Made by a program: the position numbers and the translations under genes
Part shown: one piece after another, positions 49,590 to 57,339 of the stretch
Layout of the letters: the number at the start of each line of letters is the position of its first letter
Numbering within the stretch: the stretch's first letter is position 1
Notes under the pieces: model-generated
The model's database searches: none
Told to the model about the DNA's origin: nothing
What the model saw: only the letters and a program-made list of their open reading frames with translations
Assembly (NCBI GenBank): GCA_016716005.1
Contig: JADJXE010000001.1
Location: 695,001 to 759,000 of the forward strand
Origin: Acidimicrobiales bacterium
GTDB taxonomy: Bacteria; Actinomycetota; Acidimicrobiia; Acidimicrobiales; JADJXE01
DNA: 64,000 bases
Direction: 5' to 3'

Positions 49590-50510
49590 ATGGGGAGCGG
49601 GCACGGGCACGGGCACGGGGGCGGCGGGAGCCGGCCTCTCGGAGTCGCCCTGGCGCTGAACTCGGCGCTGGCCGCGGCCCAGGTGGTCGGCGGGCTGGCG
49701 TTCGGCTCGCTGGCCCTGCTGGCCGACGCCGCCCACCAGGTCGTCGACGTGGTCGCCCTGGCCACGGTGCTCGTCGCCCAGGTGCTGGCTCGCCGTCCTC
49801 CGTCCACCCGCCGCACCTTCGGTTGGCAGCGCGCCGATCTCCTGGCCGCCCAGGCCAGTGCGGTGCTGCTGCTCGTGTCGTCGGCGTGGATCGTCGTCGA
49901 GGCCGTCCGGCGGCTCGGCGACGGTGGGGAGATCGACGGGCCCGGGGTGGTCGTGCTGGCGCTGGCCGGCCTCGCCGTCAACGGGGGCAGCGCCTTTGCC
50001 CTGGTCCGAGGCCGCGACCGCACCCTCGGCGTGCGCTCCGCGATCGTGCACCTGGTTTCCGACGCGGCGGGCTCGGCCGGCGTGCTCGTGGCCGGCCTGG
50101 CCGTCACGCTGGCCGACGCCACCTGGGTCGACCCCGTGGTGTCCATCGGCATCGCCGTGCTCGTGACGCTGTCGGCGGTGCGGCTGCTGCGGCAGGCCAG
50201 CCACCTGCTGCTCGAGGGCACCCCGCCGGGGCTCGACCCGGCCGAGATCGATGCCGCCCTGCGGGGCGAGCCCGGCGTGGTGGCCGTCCACCACCTGCAC
50301 CTGTGGGCCATCGCCTCGGACCAGCCTGCGCTGTCGGCCCACGTCGTGCTCCGGGACGGCCTCACCCTCCACCAGGCCCAAGAGCACGGCGACGCCCTGA
50401 AGGGGCTGCTGCACGACCGCTACGGCATCGAGCACTCGACCCTCGAGCTCGAGTGCCACCCCTGCGACGAACCCGACCACCGCACCGCGGGACGCGACCC
50501 CACGGGTTGA
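49590..50510 (+). CDS. cation diffusion facilitator (CDF) metal exporter
   Basis: A 306-residue protein with a His-rich start (GSGHGHGHGGGG), six membrane helices and a cytoplasmic C-terminal domain. CDF landmarks are LALLADAAHQVVDV in helix 2 (Asp with Ala-Ala-His-x3-Asp, the zinc site) and HLVSDAAGSAGVLVAG in helix 5 (His-x3-Asp, the second half of the site), then HHLHLWAI in the cytoplasmic ferredoxin-like part. It exports Zn or a similar divalent metal in exchange for protons. An alternative GTG at 49572, with GGGGAG just upstream, would add six residues. It diverges from the helicase gene. Confidence 0.93.
   Translation: MGSGHGHGHGGGGSRPLGVALALNSALAAAQVVGGLAFGSLALLADAAHQVVDVVALATVLVAQVLARRPPSTRRTFGWQRADLLAAQASAVLLLVSSAWIVVEAVRRLGDGGEIDGPGVVVLALAGLAVNGGSAFALVRGRDRTLGVRSAIVHLVSDAAGSAGVLVAGLAVTLADATWVDPVVSIGIAVLVTLSAVRLLRQASHLLLEGTPPGLDPAEIDAALRGEPGVVAVHHLHLWAIASDQPALSAHVVLRDGLTLHQAQEHGDALKGLLHDRYGIEHSTLELECHPCDEPDHRTAGRDPTG
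49599..49616. repeat. GGGCAC hexanucleotide repeat, three copies, in the CDF gene
   Basis: Three exact GGGCAC units encode the Gly-His pairs of the cytoplasmic metal-binding N-terminus. The same hexamer occurs at 46367 in another frame and strand. Confidence 0.85.
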
Positions 50511-50531
50511 CCGACCCGAGGGAGTGGCACG

Positions 50532-51374
50532 TCAGGAGGGCCGGCCCGGCCCGGCCCTGAACCAGGCCGCCACCGCGTGCCCGTACACCTGCTGATAGGT
50601 GCGGTAGGCCGCCCGCAGGCCCTCCCCCGGGGGGTCGTCGGGCAGCAGGGCGGGCGGGAGGAGCGGGTCACGCCGCAGGTGCTGCAGCGTGGCCGCCCCC
50701 ACCACGAAGCCCTCGGCCAGATCGGCCGGGCGGGGATCCCCGGCGCGGCTCTCCAGCGCCACGGTCACCGCGTCGAGCCGCTGCCGGAGCGACCGGGCCC
50801 GGCTCGACCACGCCGCCGGGGCGAACAGCCGCTCGGCCAGCTCGGCCGCGGGTTCGTCGGGCCGGCCCCGCCACCACGCGCACTGCTCGGCGACCACCGC
50901 CCGGGCATCGGCCGGCGCCGCGGTCGGCGGGAGGTTGTCAGGCCGCGCCCACAGCCCCTCGCGCAGCTCGCCCAGGCGAAGGCGGGACGCGGCCGTGCGG
51001 AGCGAGACCCGATCCGGCGCCGTACGGTCGGCGGCCGTCACGACCGCGAGCACCCACCGGCCCCGCCACGGCCGCAGGCTGGGTGCCAGGCTGAAGTCCT
51101 GGCCGGCCTGGCGCTCGCGCACCGGCCCGGCCAGCTCGTACACGCCGTCGTGCACGCGCAGCTCGCCCCGCTCCACCATGCGGCTCAGCGCGACACGCGT
51201 GGTGCCCTCGGCCACGCCCAGCAGGCCGCACCAGGCCACCAGGCGGGCGCTCGACAACCGGGGCGGCCGCATGCCCAGCAGCAGGCTGGCCACGATCGAC
51301 CGTGCGGTGAGCGGCCGCTCCAGGAGCCCGTCGCCGGCGACGAGGCCCGCCCGCTCCTTACGTTCTTGCATCAT
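50532..51374 (-). CDS. PaaX-like transcriptional regulator
   Basis: A 280-residue protein whose N-terminus has the PaaX winged-helix pattern: LTARSIVASLLLGM, LSSARLVAWCGLLGVAEGTTRVALSRMVERGEL, and HDGVYELAGPVRERQ as the wing. The central and C-terminal parts (about residues 95-270) match the PaaX effector/dimer region in layout, with a late LRRDPLLPPALLPDDPPGEGLRAAYR. PaaX itself represses phenylacetate genes by sensing phenylacetyl-CoA. Here the divergent gene is a fatty-acid desaturase, so an acyl-CoA effector is a fair guess. ATG 51374 is used; a second Met follows at once. Confidence 0.88.
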   Translation of the reverse strand: MMQERKERAGLVAGDGLLERPLTARSIVASLLLGMRPPRLSSARLVAWCGLLGVAEGTTRVALSRMVERGELRVHDGVYELAGPVRERQAGQDFSLAPSLRPWRGRWVLAVVTAADRTAPDRVSLRTAASRLRLGELREGLWARPDNLPPTAAPADARAVVAEQCAWWRGRPDEPAAELAERLFAPAAWSSRARSLRQRLDAVTVALESRAGDPRPADLAEGFVVGAATLQHLRRDPLLPPALLPDDPPGEGLRAAYRTYQQVYGHAVAAWFRAGPGRPS

Positions 51375-51376
51375 GT

Positions 51377-51394
51377 GATCTCAGATCGTAACCT
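51377..51394. promoter_or_regulatory. palindrome and overlapping divergent -10 boxes between the PaaX-like and desaturase genes
   Basis: The 28-base gap holds the palindrome GATCT-C-AGATC (51377-51387). On the plus strand TAACCT (51389-51394) ends eight bases before the desaturase ATG. On the minus strand TACGAT (51385-51390) ends ten bases before the regulator ATG. The palindrome overlaps or touches both boxes, as expected for an operator where a regulator represses itself and its neighbour. Confidence 0.55.
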
Positions 51395-51402
51395 CGGGGC
51401 TG

Positions 51403-52356
51403 ATGGCGCTCACCATGTTGCCCACGTCCGAGCTGCTGACGGCCCCCACGGGCGGGCGGATCCTGCCCGACGGCCGGGCCGTGCCCGAGCTGCGGGCCCG
51501 GCTCCGCCGCATCCCGTCGGCCCGCAACGCCCTGGCCGTGGCCTCGTGCTGGACCCAGACGATCGCGATCGCCGTCGCCGCCGTGTGGCTCGACCACCCC
51601 GTCACCTGGATCCTCGCCTTCGTGCTCATGGGGCGGGCCCACGCGCAGCTGGCCGCCCTCATGCACGAGGCGGCGCACCGCACGCTGTTCCGCAACCGGC
51701 GCCTCAACGACTGGGTGGGCCGGTGGCTCGTCGGCTACCCGGCCTTCGTCCCCACCGACGCGTACCGGCGCGCCCACATGGCCCACCACCGCGAGGAGTT
51801 CGGCCCCAACGAGCCCGACCTCGCGCTCTACGTCGGCTATCCCATCACGCGGGCGTCGCTCCGTCGCAAGCTGTGGCGCGACGCCACCGGCCGCACCGGC
51901 CTCAAGCTGCTCCGCGCCCAGGCACGCGGGCTGTGGGCACCCGAGGCCAAGGTGCGCCGGGTCACCTGGTCGATCCTCGGCGTGCAGGCGCTGCTGCTCG
52001 CCACCTGCTGGCTGCTCGGCCACCCCTGGGTGTACCTGGTGCTGTGGTTCCTGCCCTACCTGACGGCGTGGCGGGTGATCAACCGGTTGCGCTCGATCGC
52101 CGAGCACGGCGGCATGGTCGCGTCGCCCGACCGGCGCCTCACGACCCACAGCGTGGTGCAGCACCCGCTGGCGCGCTTCCTGTTGGTGCCGTACCACATC
52201 GGGTGGCACCTGGCCCACCACTGCGACGCGGGCGTTCCGTGGCGCAACCTGCCCCGCTACCACCGCGAGCTGCGCGCCTCCGGCTACGTCACGCCGGGCC
52301 TCGAGTACCCGACGTACCCGGCCCTGTGGCGCAAGCTGTCCTCGCGACCGTCCTGA
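51403..52356 (+). CDS. membrane fatty-acid desaturase/hydroxylase
   Basis: A 317-residue integral-membrane di-iron enzyme. The three His boxes are HEAAHR (about residue 85), HMAHH (about 126) and HLAHH (about 270), and hydrophobic pairs of helices lie between them (about 45-75, 185-225). The family inserts double bonds or hydroxyls into acyl chains, carotenoids or other lipids using O2. The His spacing fits the FADS-like superfamily, but the substrate cannot be told. It is divergent from the PaaX-like regulator with a shared palindrome, so it is probably repressed by it. No ribosome-binding site is seen and the transcript may be leaderless. Confidence 0.9.
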   Translation: MALTMLPTSELLTAPTGGRILPDGRAVPELRARLRRIPSARNALAVASCWTQTIAIAVAAVWLDHPVTWILAFVLMGRAHAQLAALMHEAAHRTLFRNRRLNDWVGRWLVGYPAFVPTDAYRRAHMAHHREEFGPNEPDLALYVGYPITRASLRRKLWRDATGRTGLKLLRAQARGLWAPEAKVRRVTWSILGVQALLLATCWLLGHPWVYLVLWFLPYLTAWRVINRLRSIAEHGGMVASPDRRLTTHSVVQHPLARFLLVPYHIGWHLAHHCDAGVPWRNLPRYHRELRASGYVTPGLEYPTYPALWRKLSSRPS

Positions 52357-52387
52357 CCGACCGGCGCCGTCAGGGCCGGATCCCGAC

Positions 52388-53812
52388 TCAGGCGGGGGGC
52401 GGGGCGCTCGGCACCCAGGTCTGGCCGCCGCCCTCGGGCCGGCACGTGAGCTGGTCGGGCGCCCCGGCGTAGGCGATGCGGCCGATCTCGGCCCGCTCGC
52501 ACACGTCACCCGCCACCGGCGGCGTCCAGATCCACACCCACTGGCCCTCGAAGGCGACGCAGGTGATCTCGCCGATCGTGCGCGGCTCCCACACCTCGCC
52601 GCCCTGGGCCTCGGTGCAGCCACGGTTGGCGCGGGGCACCGCCGTGGTGGTGGGGCCCGACGGCACCGTGGTCGTGGCGTCCCGCAGCGACGGCACCGTC
52701 GTGGCCGCGCCGTCGGGAACCGAAGTGGCGACGCCCGGGACGGTCGTGGCGTCCCGCAGCGACGGCACGGTGGTGGCCTCGCCGTCGGGGACCGAGGTGG
52801 CGGCACCCGGGACGGTCGTGGCTCCGGCCGTCGTCCCCGGCGGGGCCGGCGCGCCGGCGTTCGACTCCCCCTGGTTGCGGGCCACCACCACGGCGCCGGC
52901 CACGAGCAGCAGGCCGACCGCACCGACCGCCACGGCCGGCAGGCGCCGCCGCCACGACGGGGACGGGCCCTCCTCGTGCCCTCCTGGCGGAGGCGACGAC
53001 GGTGGCGACGCCGATGCCCGCTCGGGCTCGGTCGCGGTGATCTCGGGGCGCTGGGCATCGAGGGCCGCCAGCTTCTCGCGCAGCTCGGCGACGACGGCAG
53101 GCGCGCTGCCCTGGGCGACCGCCATCGCGAGCCGCAGCCGGCGGCGGAACACCGGCGCGACCGCAGTCGGGTACGACAGCCCCGACACCGCCTCCTTGTC
53201 GCGCTCGCGCAACGCCGTCCACGGCGGCCGGTCGTGGTGATCGCACCCGGCGAGCGACGAGATGGCCCACGTGCGCGTCTTCTGCTCGCCTGCGAACACG
53301 ACCTTGGCCGTGGTGAGGGTGACGACGCCCGAGTCCACGGTGGTCGGCGTCTCGACGGGGGCGTCCGAGCCACGGGTGAGGCGGTGGCGGCCGGCCGCCA
53401 CCGCTCCCCTCGCGCCCGTCGGCCGCCTGGTCTCGACCAGCCCGACCGAGGTGAACACCGCGATGACGCGCTCGCCCCGGCCGAGGGGCACGTTGCCCTC
53501 GACCATCGCCGCTCCCGGGACACCGCCGGCCTCGGCCAGTGCGAGCTCGGCCGCCAGGCGCTCACGCTCCGCCTGCCACGCGAAGAAGGACTTCAGGGAC
53601 CGGCGGCTGGTGGACGCCCCCCGGGCCCGGCGGAACGGCCTGGCCAGCGTGTCGAGCAGGCGAGCCCTCCGCGACCGCTTCGGCGGGGATGGCCCGTCGG
53701 TGGGGCGCCCATCGGTGAACGGCGGGTTCGGGACCGGCGGAGGCGCGCCCGGCGGTGGTCCGACCGGAGCGGGCAGGCTCGTGCTCGCGTGCAACGTGGT
53801 CGTATCCGCCAC
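52388..53812 (-). CDS. single-span membrane protein with PH-like domain and repeat-rich linker
   Basis: GTG 53812 follows CAGGGG and gives 474 residues. A Pro-rich and basic lead (about 1-80) precedes a region resembling a bacterial PH-like domain (GERVIAVFTSVGLVETRR, GVVTLTTAKVVFAGEQKTRT, WAISSLAGCDH). Then come a membrane helix (about 295-315), a Thr/Val/Pro-rich extracellular linker built on a 24-residue tandem repeat (ATTVPSLRDATTVPG), and a small Cys-rich module with five Cys (GCTEAQGGEVWEP, ITCVAFEG, VCERAEIG, LTCRPEGG). A role at the cell surface is inferred. No characterised family is recognised. Confidence 0.78.
   Translation of the reverse strand: MADTTTLHASTSLPAPVGPPPGAPPPVPNPPFTDGRPTDGPSPPKRSRRARLLDTLARPFRRARGASTSRRSLKSFFAWQAERERLAAELALAEAGGVPGAAMVEGNVPLGRGERVIAVFTSVGLVETRRPTGARGAVAAGRHRLTRGSDAPVETPTTVDSGVVTLTTAKVVFAGEQKTRTWAISSLAGCDHHDRPPWTALRERDKEAVSGLSYPTAVAPVFRRRLRLAMAVAQGSAPAVVAELREKLAALDAQRPEITATEPERASASPPSSPPPGGHEEGPSPSWRRRLPAVAVGAVGLLLVAGAVVVARNQGESNAGAPAPPGTTAGATTVPGAATSVPDGEATTVPSLRDATTVPGVATSVPDGAATTVPSLRDATTTVPSGPTTTAVPRANRGCTEAQGGEVWEPRTIGEITCVAFEGQWVWIWTPPVAGDVCERAEIGRIAYAGAPDQLTCRPEGGGQTWVPSAPPPA
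52671..52814. repeat. 72-bp tandem repeat, two copies plus a partial third
   Basis: Two 72-base copies, differing at several silent or conservative sites, start at 52671 and 52743; a third begins at 52815 and stops. They encode the extracellular Thr/Val/Pro linker of the PH-like membrane protein. The period of 24 codons keeps the frame. Confidence 0.85.
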
Positions 53813-53856
53813 GCCCCTGCTATCGGCAACGGCCCGCCCCACCTTGACCCCGGACT

Positions 53857-53968
53857 GCCCCCGGTCTCGATCGCGCCCACGCCCCCTCAGCGCCGACCAG
53901 CGCGATCCCCACCCCGCCCCCCGGTCTTGATCGCGCCCACGCCCCCTCAGCGCCGACCAGCGCGATCC
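53857..53968. repeat. 60-bp direct repeat pair, each unit with an internal palindrome
   Basis: Two units of about 52 bases, at a period of exactly 60, are identical apart from one base (C at 53868, T at 53928). Each holds the inverted repeat GATCGCGC...GCGCGATC (53869-53876 with 53900-53907, and 53929-53936 with 53960-53967), enclosing 23 bases. The pair lies in the 244-base non-coding gap upstream of the PH-like gene. It looks like a dispersed intergenic element (REP/BIME-like) rather than a coding relic. Confidence 0.8.
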
Positions 53969-54056
53969 ACACGACCGGATCAGCTGGCTCCGACCCGGGC
54001 ACGTGGCGATGCGGGGCGACGTAACCCCGCGCTGGTCGCCGACCTGCGGGCGGCGC

Positions 54057-54428
54057 TCAGCCCACGCGGTTGGCAGTCAGGTGCAGCACGGCGACGTTCA
54101 CCGGCCCCCGCCGCACGGTCGCGCTCGCCGGCCGGGCCCGTCCCCCGATCCAGACCCGCGCCTGGGGCGTCGCCTCGAGGTTCGCGATCCACTGGGAGTC
54201 GGACCGGACGGTGCTCACCACCACGGCGTCCATCGCGCGGAGCGACAGCAGCGGCACCTGACGGGGCAGGCCGCTCCGGCGGCCCCGCGTCTCGACGACC
54301 GTCGCACCGGCACCGAGGGGCAGCGGGTTGCCGATGCCGGCCCGCACCGCGGGACGGACGACGGCATTGAGGGCGCGGAACCCGGCGCGGAGCACCTGGT
54401 CCCGCTTCCTGCTCACGAAGGAGATCAC
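54057..54428 (-). CDS. deazaflavin (F420)-dependent nitroreductase family protein
   Basis: From GTG 54428 the protein has 123 residues: FRALNAVVRPAVRAGIGNPL, then the family core ATVVETRGRRSGLPRQVPLLS, a VVVSTVRSDSQWIANLEATP strand-helix and QARVWIGGRARPASATV. This is the compact split-barrel Ddn/F420H2 oxidoreductase family, whose members use F420 to reduce quinones, nitro compounds or lipids. The C-terminus is somewhat short. The same frame continues upstream into an SDR remnant, so the two may once have been separate adjacent genes joined by a deletion. No good ribosome-binding site precedes the GTG, so expression is uncertain. Confidence 0.7.
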   Translation of the reverse strand: MISFVSRKRDQVLRAGFRALNAVVRPAVRAGIGNPLPLGAGATVVETRGRRSGLPRQVPLLSLRAMDAVVVSTVRSDSQWIANLEATPQARVWIGGRARPASATVRRGPVNVAVLHLTANRVG

Positions 54429-54484
54429 GGGGGCTGGAACGCGAGATGTCGGCCCGACATTCCAGGACGGCCCACCCCGTCGCG

Positions 54485-54650
54485 GCGTTGGACGGGGTCG
54501 AGCGAGGCGAGGTCGAGCTCGACGACGTCGACCGCGGCGTCCGGCGCGAGCCGTCTCCAAGCCGACACCCGTGGATGCGCCGGTCACGATGGCGATCCGC
54601 CCCGTGACGTCGTGGCCGTCGACGGCGTCGAGTGCCTCGATCGCCGGCGG
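54485..54650 (-). pseudogene. short-chain dehydrogenase N-terminal remnant
   Basis: The minus strand encodes GRIAIVTGASTGVGLETARA, the cofactor-binding start of an SDR (TGxxxGxG), in one frame. In the next frame it encodes DAAVDVVELDLASLDPVQ, matching the later SDR strand with the conserved Asp. A frameshift and an internal deletion lie between, and nothing resembling the catalytic Tyr-x3-Lys follows before a stop. Only about 50 codons of a 250-300-codon gene remain. The first frame runs on into the F420-type reductase gene. Confidence 0.7.
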
Positions 54651-54714
54651 TCGGGGTCCCGAACAGCGCTGACGAGCGTGCGCCAGGCGCACCGAGGGCC
54701 CCGCCGTCGCCGCC

Positions 54715-54742
54715 CTCCACCGAGGCGGTCCGCCTCGTGGAG
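54715..54742 (-). terminator. hairpin after the acyl-CoA dehydrogenase gene
   Basis: A stem of twelve base pairs with one bulged base (CTCCAC and GAGGCG pairing with CGCCTC and GTGGAG, loop of three) lies about 33 bases past the stop of the gene read on the minus strand. There is no U-tract, but a strong GC hairpin in this position could end or protect the transcript. Confidence 0.45.
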
Positions 54743-54774
54743 CACCACCGGCTTCGGCCCGCCCGCTGAGGCCG

Positions 54775-56502
54775 TCACGGCGCGAGTCGGTAGGTGTCCA
54801 TGAGCCCTGACGCCTCGTCCCACACCGTCGCGAAGCGGTCGGAATCGACGTGGGGGCGCACCACCATCTGCAGGGCGAAGGCGGCCTGCGCCTCCGACGT
54901 GGAGGACTTGCCGTGGAGCCGGGTGGCGCCCGCGGAGAAGTCGCGCACGAACACGTCGAAGATCTGCTCGGTCACCGCGTCGCTGATCCCGTGCAGCTCC
55001 ACGCTCTCCAGGATGAGCTGCCCGTAGACCACCAGCGAGAACAGCTCGCCCAGGGCGAGCAGGAAGTCGATGTCTCGCGCCTGGTCGCCGTCGGGCGGCG
55101 CGGCCTCGAGCATCGAGCGGAAGGTCTCGACCTGGCCGCGGAACAGGTTCACGTTGGGCGAGCCGACGCGATCGAAGGTCACGGCCCAGTCGTGGAAGCG
55201 GATCGTGCCGAGGCCCCGCGTGGGCGCCTGGTGGAAGAGGTAGTCGTCGTTGGTGGCGTCGTGGCGCACCGGCACCTCGGGGTACTCCTGGGGCGCGAAG
55301 AAGTAGTTGGGCATGAACTTCACGATCAGCGCGATGTTCACGTGCACCGTGCCCTCGAGCTTGGGGAGCGCACGGATGTGGCGAGCCGCCATGTTGAAGT
55401 AGGTGTCGGCCTCGAACCCCTTGGCCGCGATTACGTCCCACAGGGCGTCGACCACGTGCTCGCCCTCGGTCGTGACCTTCATCTTCACGAGGGGGTTGTA
55501 GAGCAGGTAGCGGCGGTCGTCGTCGGAGGCCGAGCGCATGTAGTCGTTGGCCCGCATGGCGAAGAGCTTCATGGCGGTCAGGCGGGCGTACGCATCCACG
55601 AAGAGCTGGCGGACGTGGCTGAAGTCGGTGACCAGGCCTCCGTAGAGCTTGCGGTGGCCGGCGTGGTCGATGGCCTCGTGGAAGGCGTGGGTGCAGATGC
55701 CGATGGACGCCCAGCCCAGGTTGTACTTGCACACGTTGATGGTGTTGAGGGCCACGTTCCACGCCTCGGGCCCCCGCACCACGATGTCGGCGTCGGTGAT
55801 CGGGTAGTCGTGGAGGGAGAAGGCGGAGACGAACATCGGCGAGTGCACGGTGTTCTTCTCCAGCTCGTACGCCGGGTGCTTCGACTCCACCACGAAGAAC
55901 ACGTACTCGGCCTGGGCCTCGGGGTCGTCGTCGGCCACCTTGCCGAACACCGAGACCAGGGCCGCCTCGTTGCCGTTGCCGATGTAGTACTTCGACCCGT
56001 TGGCCACGTACGTGCCGTCACCGGTGGGCGTGAGGGTCATCTCGCTCGAGTAGATGTCGGCGCCGTGCTCCTTCTCGGAGAGGCCGAACGCGAAGATGCC
56101 GCCGTTGCGCAACAGCTCCACGGTCCGGGCCTTCAGCGGCTCGTTCCGACCCATGAAGATGGGGCCCAGGCCGAGCATGGAGACCTGCCAGGCATACCAG
56201 TAGCCGAGGCTGTAGAAGGCGGTGATCTCGCTGAAGTGGCAGTTGCGCCACGTGTCCCACCGGGCGCCCTCACCGCCGTACCCCGCGGGGGTCATGAGCG
56301 TGGCGAAGGCCTGGGACTCGCCGAGGAAGCGGCAGAAGTCCTCGTACCAGACCCCGGCGTTGTCCTCCGACGTGATCCGGCCCTTGCCCAGCGACTCGAA
56401 GTAGGCGATCGTCGCCTCCATCAGCTTCCGCGAGTCGGCGTCCAGCTCACCGGCCGAGTAGGCGTGCGGGTTGAACAGGATCCCTGGATGCACATCGCTC
56501 AT
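54775..56502 (-). CDS. acyl-CoA dehydrogenase family protein (long form)
   Basis: A 575-residue flavoprotein of the acyl-CoA dehydrogenase/oxidase superfamily. Visible landmarks are TPAGYGGEGARWD, FAFGLSEKEHGADIYSSEMT (the flavin and substrate contact), YVANGSKYYIGNGNEA, DFSHVRQLFVDAYARLTAMK and a late AAKGFEADTYFNMAARHIRALPKLEGTVHV. It is about 190 residues longer than simple acyl-CoA dehydrogenases, with an extra C-terminal helical region, as in FadE-type proteins of actinobacteria. It would oxidise an acyl-CoA at C2-C3. GGGAGG precedes the ATG by about 10 bases. A hairpin follows the stop. Confidence 0.9.
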   Translation of the reverse strand: MSDVHPGILFNPHAYSAGELDADSRKLMEATIAYFESLGKGRITSEDNAGVWYEDFCRFLGESQAFATLMTPAGYGGEGARWDTWRNCHFSEITAFYSLGYWYAWQVSMLGLGPIFMGRNEPLKARTVELLRNGGIFAFGLSEKEHGADIYSSEMTLTPTGDGTYVANGSKYYIGNGNEAALVSVFGKVADDDPEAQAEYVFFVVESKHPAYELEKNTVHSPMFVSAFSLHDYPITDADIVVRGPEAWNVALNTINVCKYNLGWASIGICTHAFHEAIDHAGHRKLYGGLVTDFSHVRQLFVDAYARLTAMKLFAMRANDYMRSASDDDRRYLLYNPLVKMKVTTEGEHVVDALWDVIAAKGFEADTYFNMAARHIRALPKLEGTVHVNIALIVKFMPNYFFAPQEYPEVPVRHDATNDDYLFHQAPTRGLGTIRFHDWAVTFDRVGSPNVNLFRGQVETFRSMLEAAPPDGDQARDIDFLLALGELFSLVVYGQLILESVELHGISDAVTEQIFDVFVRDFSAGATRLHGKSSTSEAQAAFALQMVVRPHVDSDRFATVWDEASGLMDTYRLAP

Positions 56503-56764
56503 GGTCGGGGCCTCCCTCGGTTCGACGAGATCGGATCAGAGGTGACGCTGCAGGTGGTCGCGCACCGATCCGCGACCGCGTCGACGCGGTCGCGTCCCCC
56601 GCCATCTGCGCCAACCGCTCGCGACAGAGAGCACACCGGGCCCGAGCACGCCACACCCGGTCGGGCCCGGGCACGTAGCGCCGCTGGGAGCTCGAACCGG
56701 CCCGAACGATCGGGCACGACAAGGGCGCGACCGGCTGCTGAGGTGCGGAGGATCTGACAACGGG

Positions 56765-56837
56765 TGGGCCGTAAGGGACTCGAACCCCTGACCCCCTGCG
56801 CGTCATGCAGGTGCTCTACCAACTGAGCTAACGGCCC
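56765..56837 (-). tRNA. tRNA-Val (anticodon GAC)
   Basis: The minus strand folds as a complete 73-base tRNA: 7-bp acceptor stem GGGCCGT/ACGGCCC, D arm GCTC/GAGC, anticodon arm CCTGC-ATGACGC-GCAGG with GAC at positions 34-36, five-base variable loop and T arm AGGGG-TTCGAGT-CCCTT. The discriminator is A73, a valine identity element. CCA is not encoded. It reads GUC and GUU codons. The 262 bases upstream to the dehydrogenase gene and the 200 bases on the other side hold no convincing gene. Confidence 0.95.
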
Positions 56838-57038
56838 GAAGGCCGATCACGGTACCACTCGCCGGCTGGGCGACCACCCGGGCCGGGGCGCCCGGAACCG
56901 GCCCGGGCAGCGGCGAGCGCGCCAGACAGCACGCTCAACCGGGGAGGGCCCGACCCGGCCGCGGTGGGACGCCGACGACCGCCGGGCCCGCGCTGCTCGA
57001 CCGGGGCCACCGCGCACGCCGCGCGGCCTTCTCGCCGA

Positions 57039-57239
57039 TCAGGTGAAGATGATCAGGCCGAGGATGCCGAGGACGAAGAACAGCGCCACCACGATGCCGG
57101 CGATCATCACGACGGGCCGCTTGCGATCGGGGTCGATCCCCATCACCCGCAGGATGTCGCGACGCTCCTCGCGCTGCTCCCACTTCTCGTTCTGCGGGCT
57201 CCCCACCTTCGGCAGGTGCTGGCCCTTGTGATCCTTCAT
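57039..57239 (-). CDS. small single-span membrane protein
   Basis: A 66-residue protein: a charged N-terminal half (KGQHLPKVGSPQNEKWEQRE, RRDILRVMGIDPDRKRP) and one C-terminal membrane helix (about residues 44-64) ending in Thr. Such N-in tail-anchored small proteins are common in actinobacteria and have no known role. ATG 57239 is preceded by CGGGG. An in-frame upstream GTG would add 15 residues. It diverges from the next gene across 100 bases. Confidence 0.72.
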   Translation of the reverse strand: MKDHKGQHLPKVGSPQNEKWEQREERRDILRVMGIDPDRKRPVVMIAGIVVALFFVLGILGLIIFT

Positions 57240-57339
57240 CCCCGACGATCCCACGACCAGCGAGGTTACCCGCAGGCTCGGCACCCCGGCGCCAGGCCCC
57301 GCCCGCTACCGTGTCAGCGCCCTGCCGAGGACGACCGAG

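Noticed and set aside
53857..53968. Possible CRISPR array
   Set aside because: There are only two units with an 8-base gap, no variable spacers, and no cas genes in the window.
53820..54002. 60-codon minus-strand frame with repeated IALVGAEGAWARSRPG
   Set aside because: The peptide repeat is the translation of the 60-bp DNA repeats; the palindromes and near-exact DNA identity point to a non-coding element.
56447..56822. Minus-strand frames over tRNA-Val and its flank (119 and 107 codons)
   Set aside because: They include the tRNA and have the GSGVRVPYGPP-like peptide that arises from translating tRNA 3' ends.
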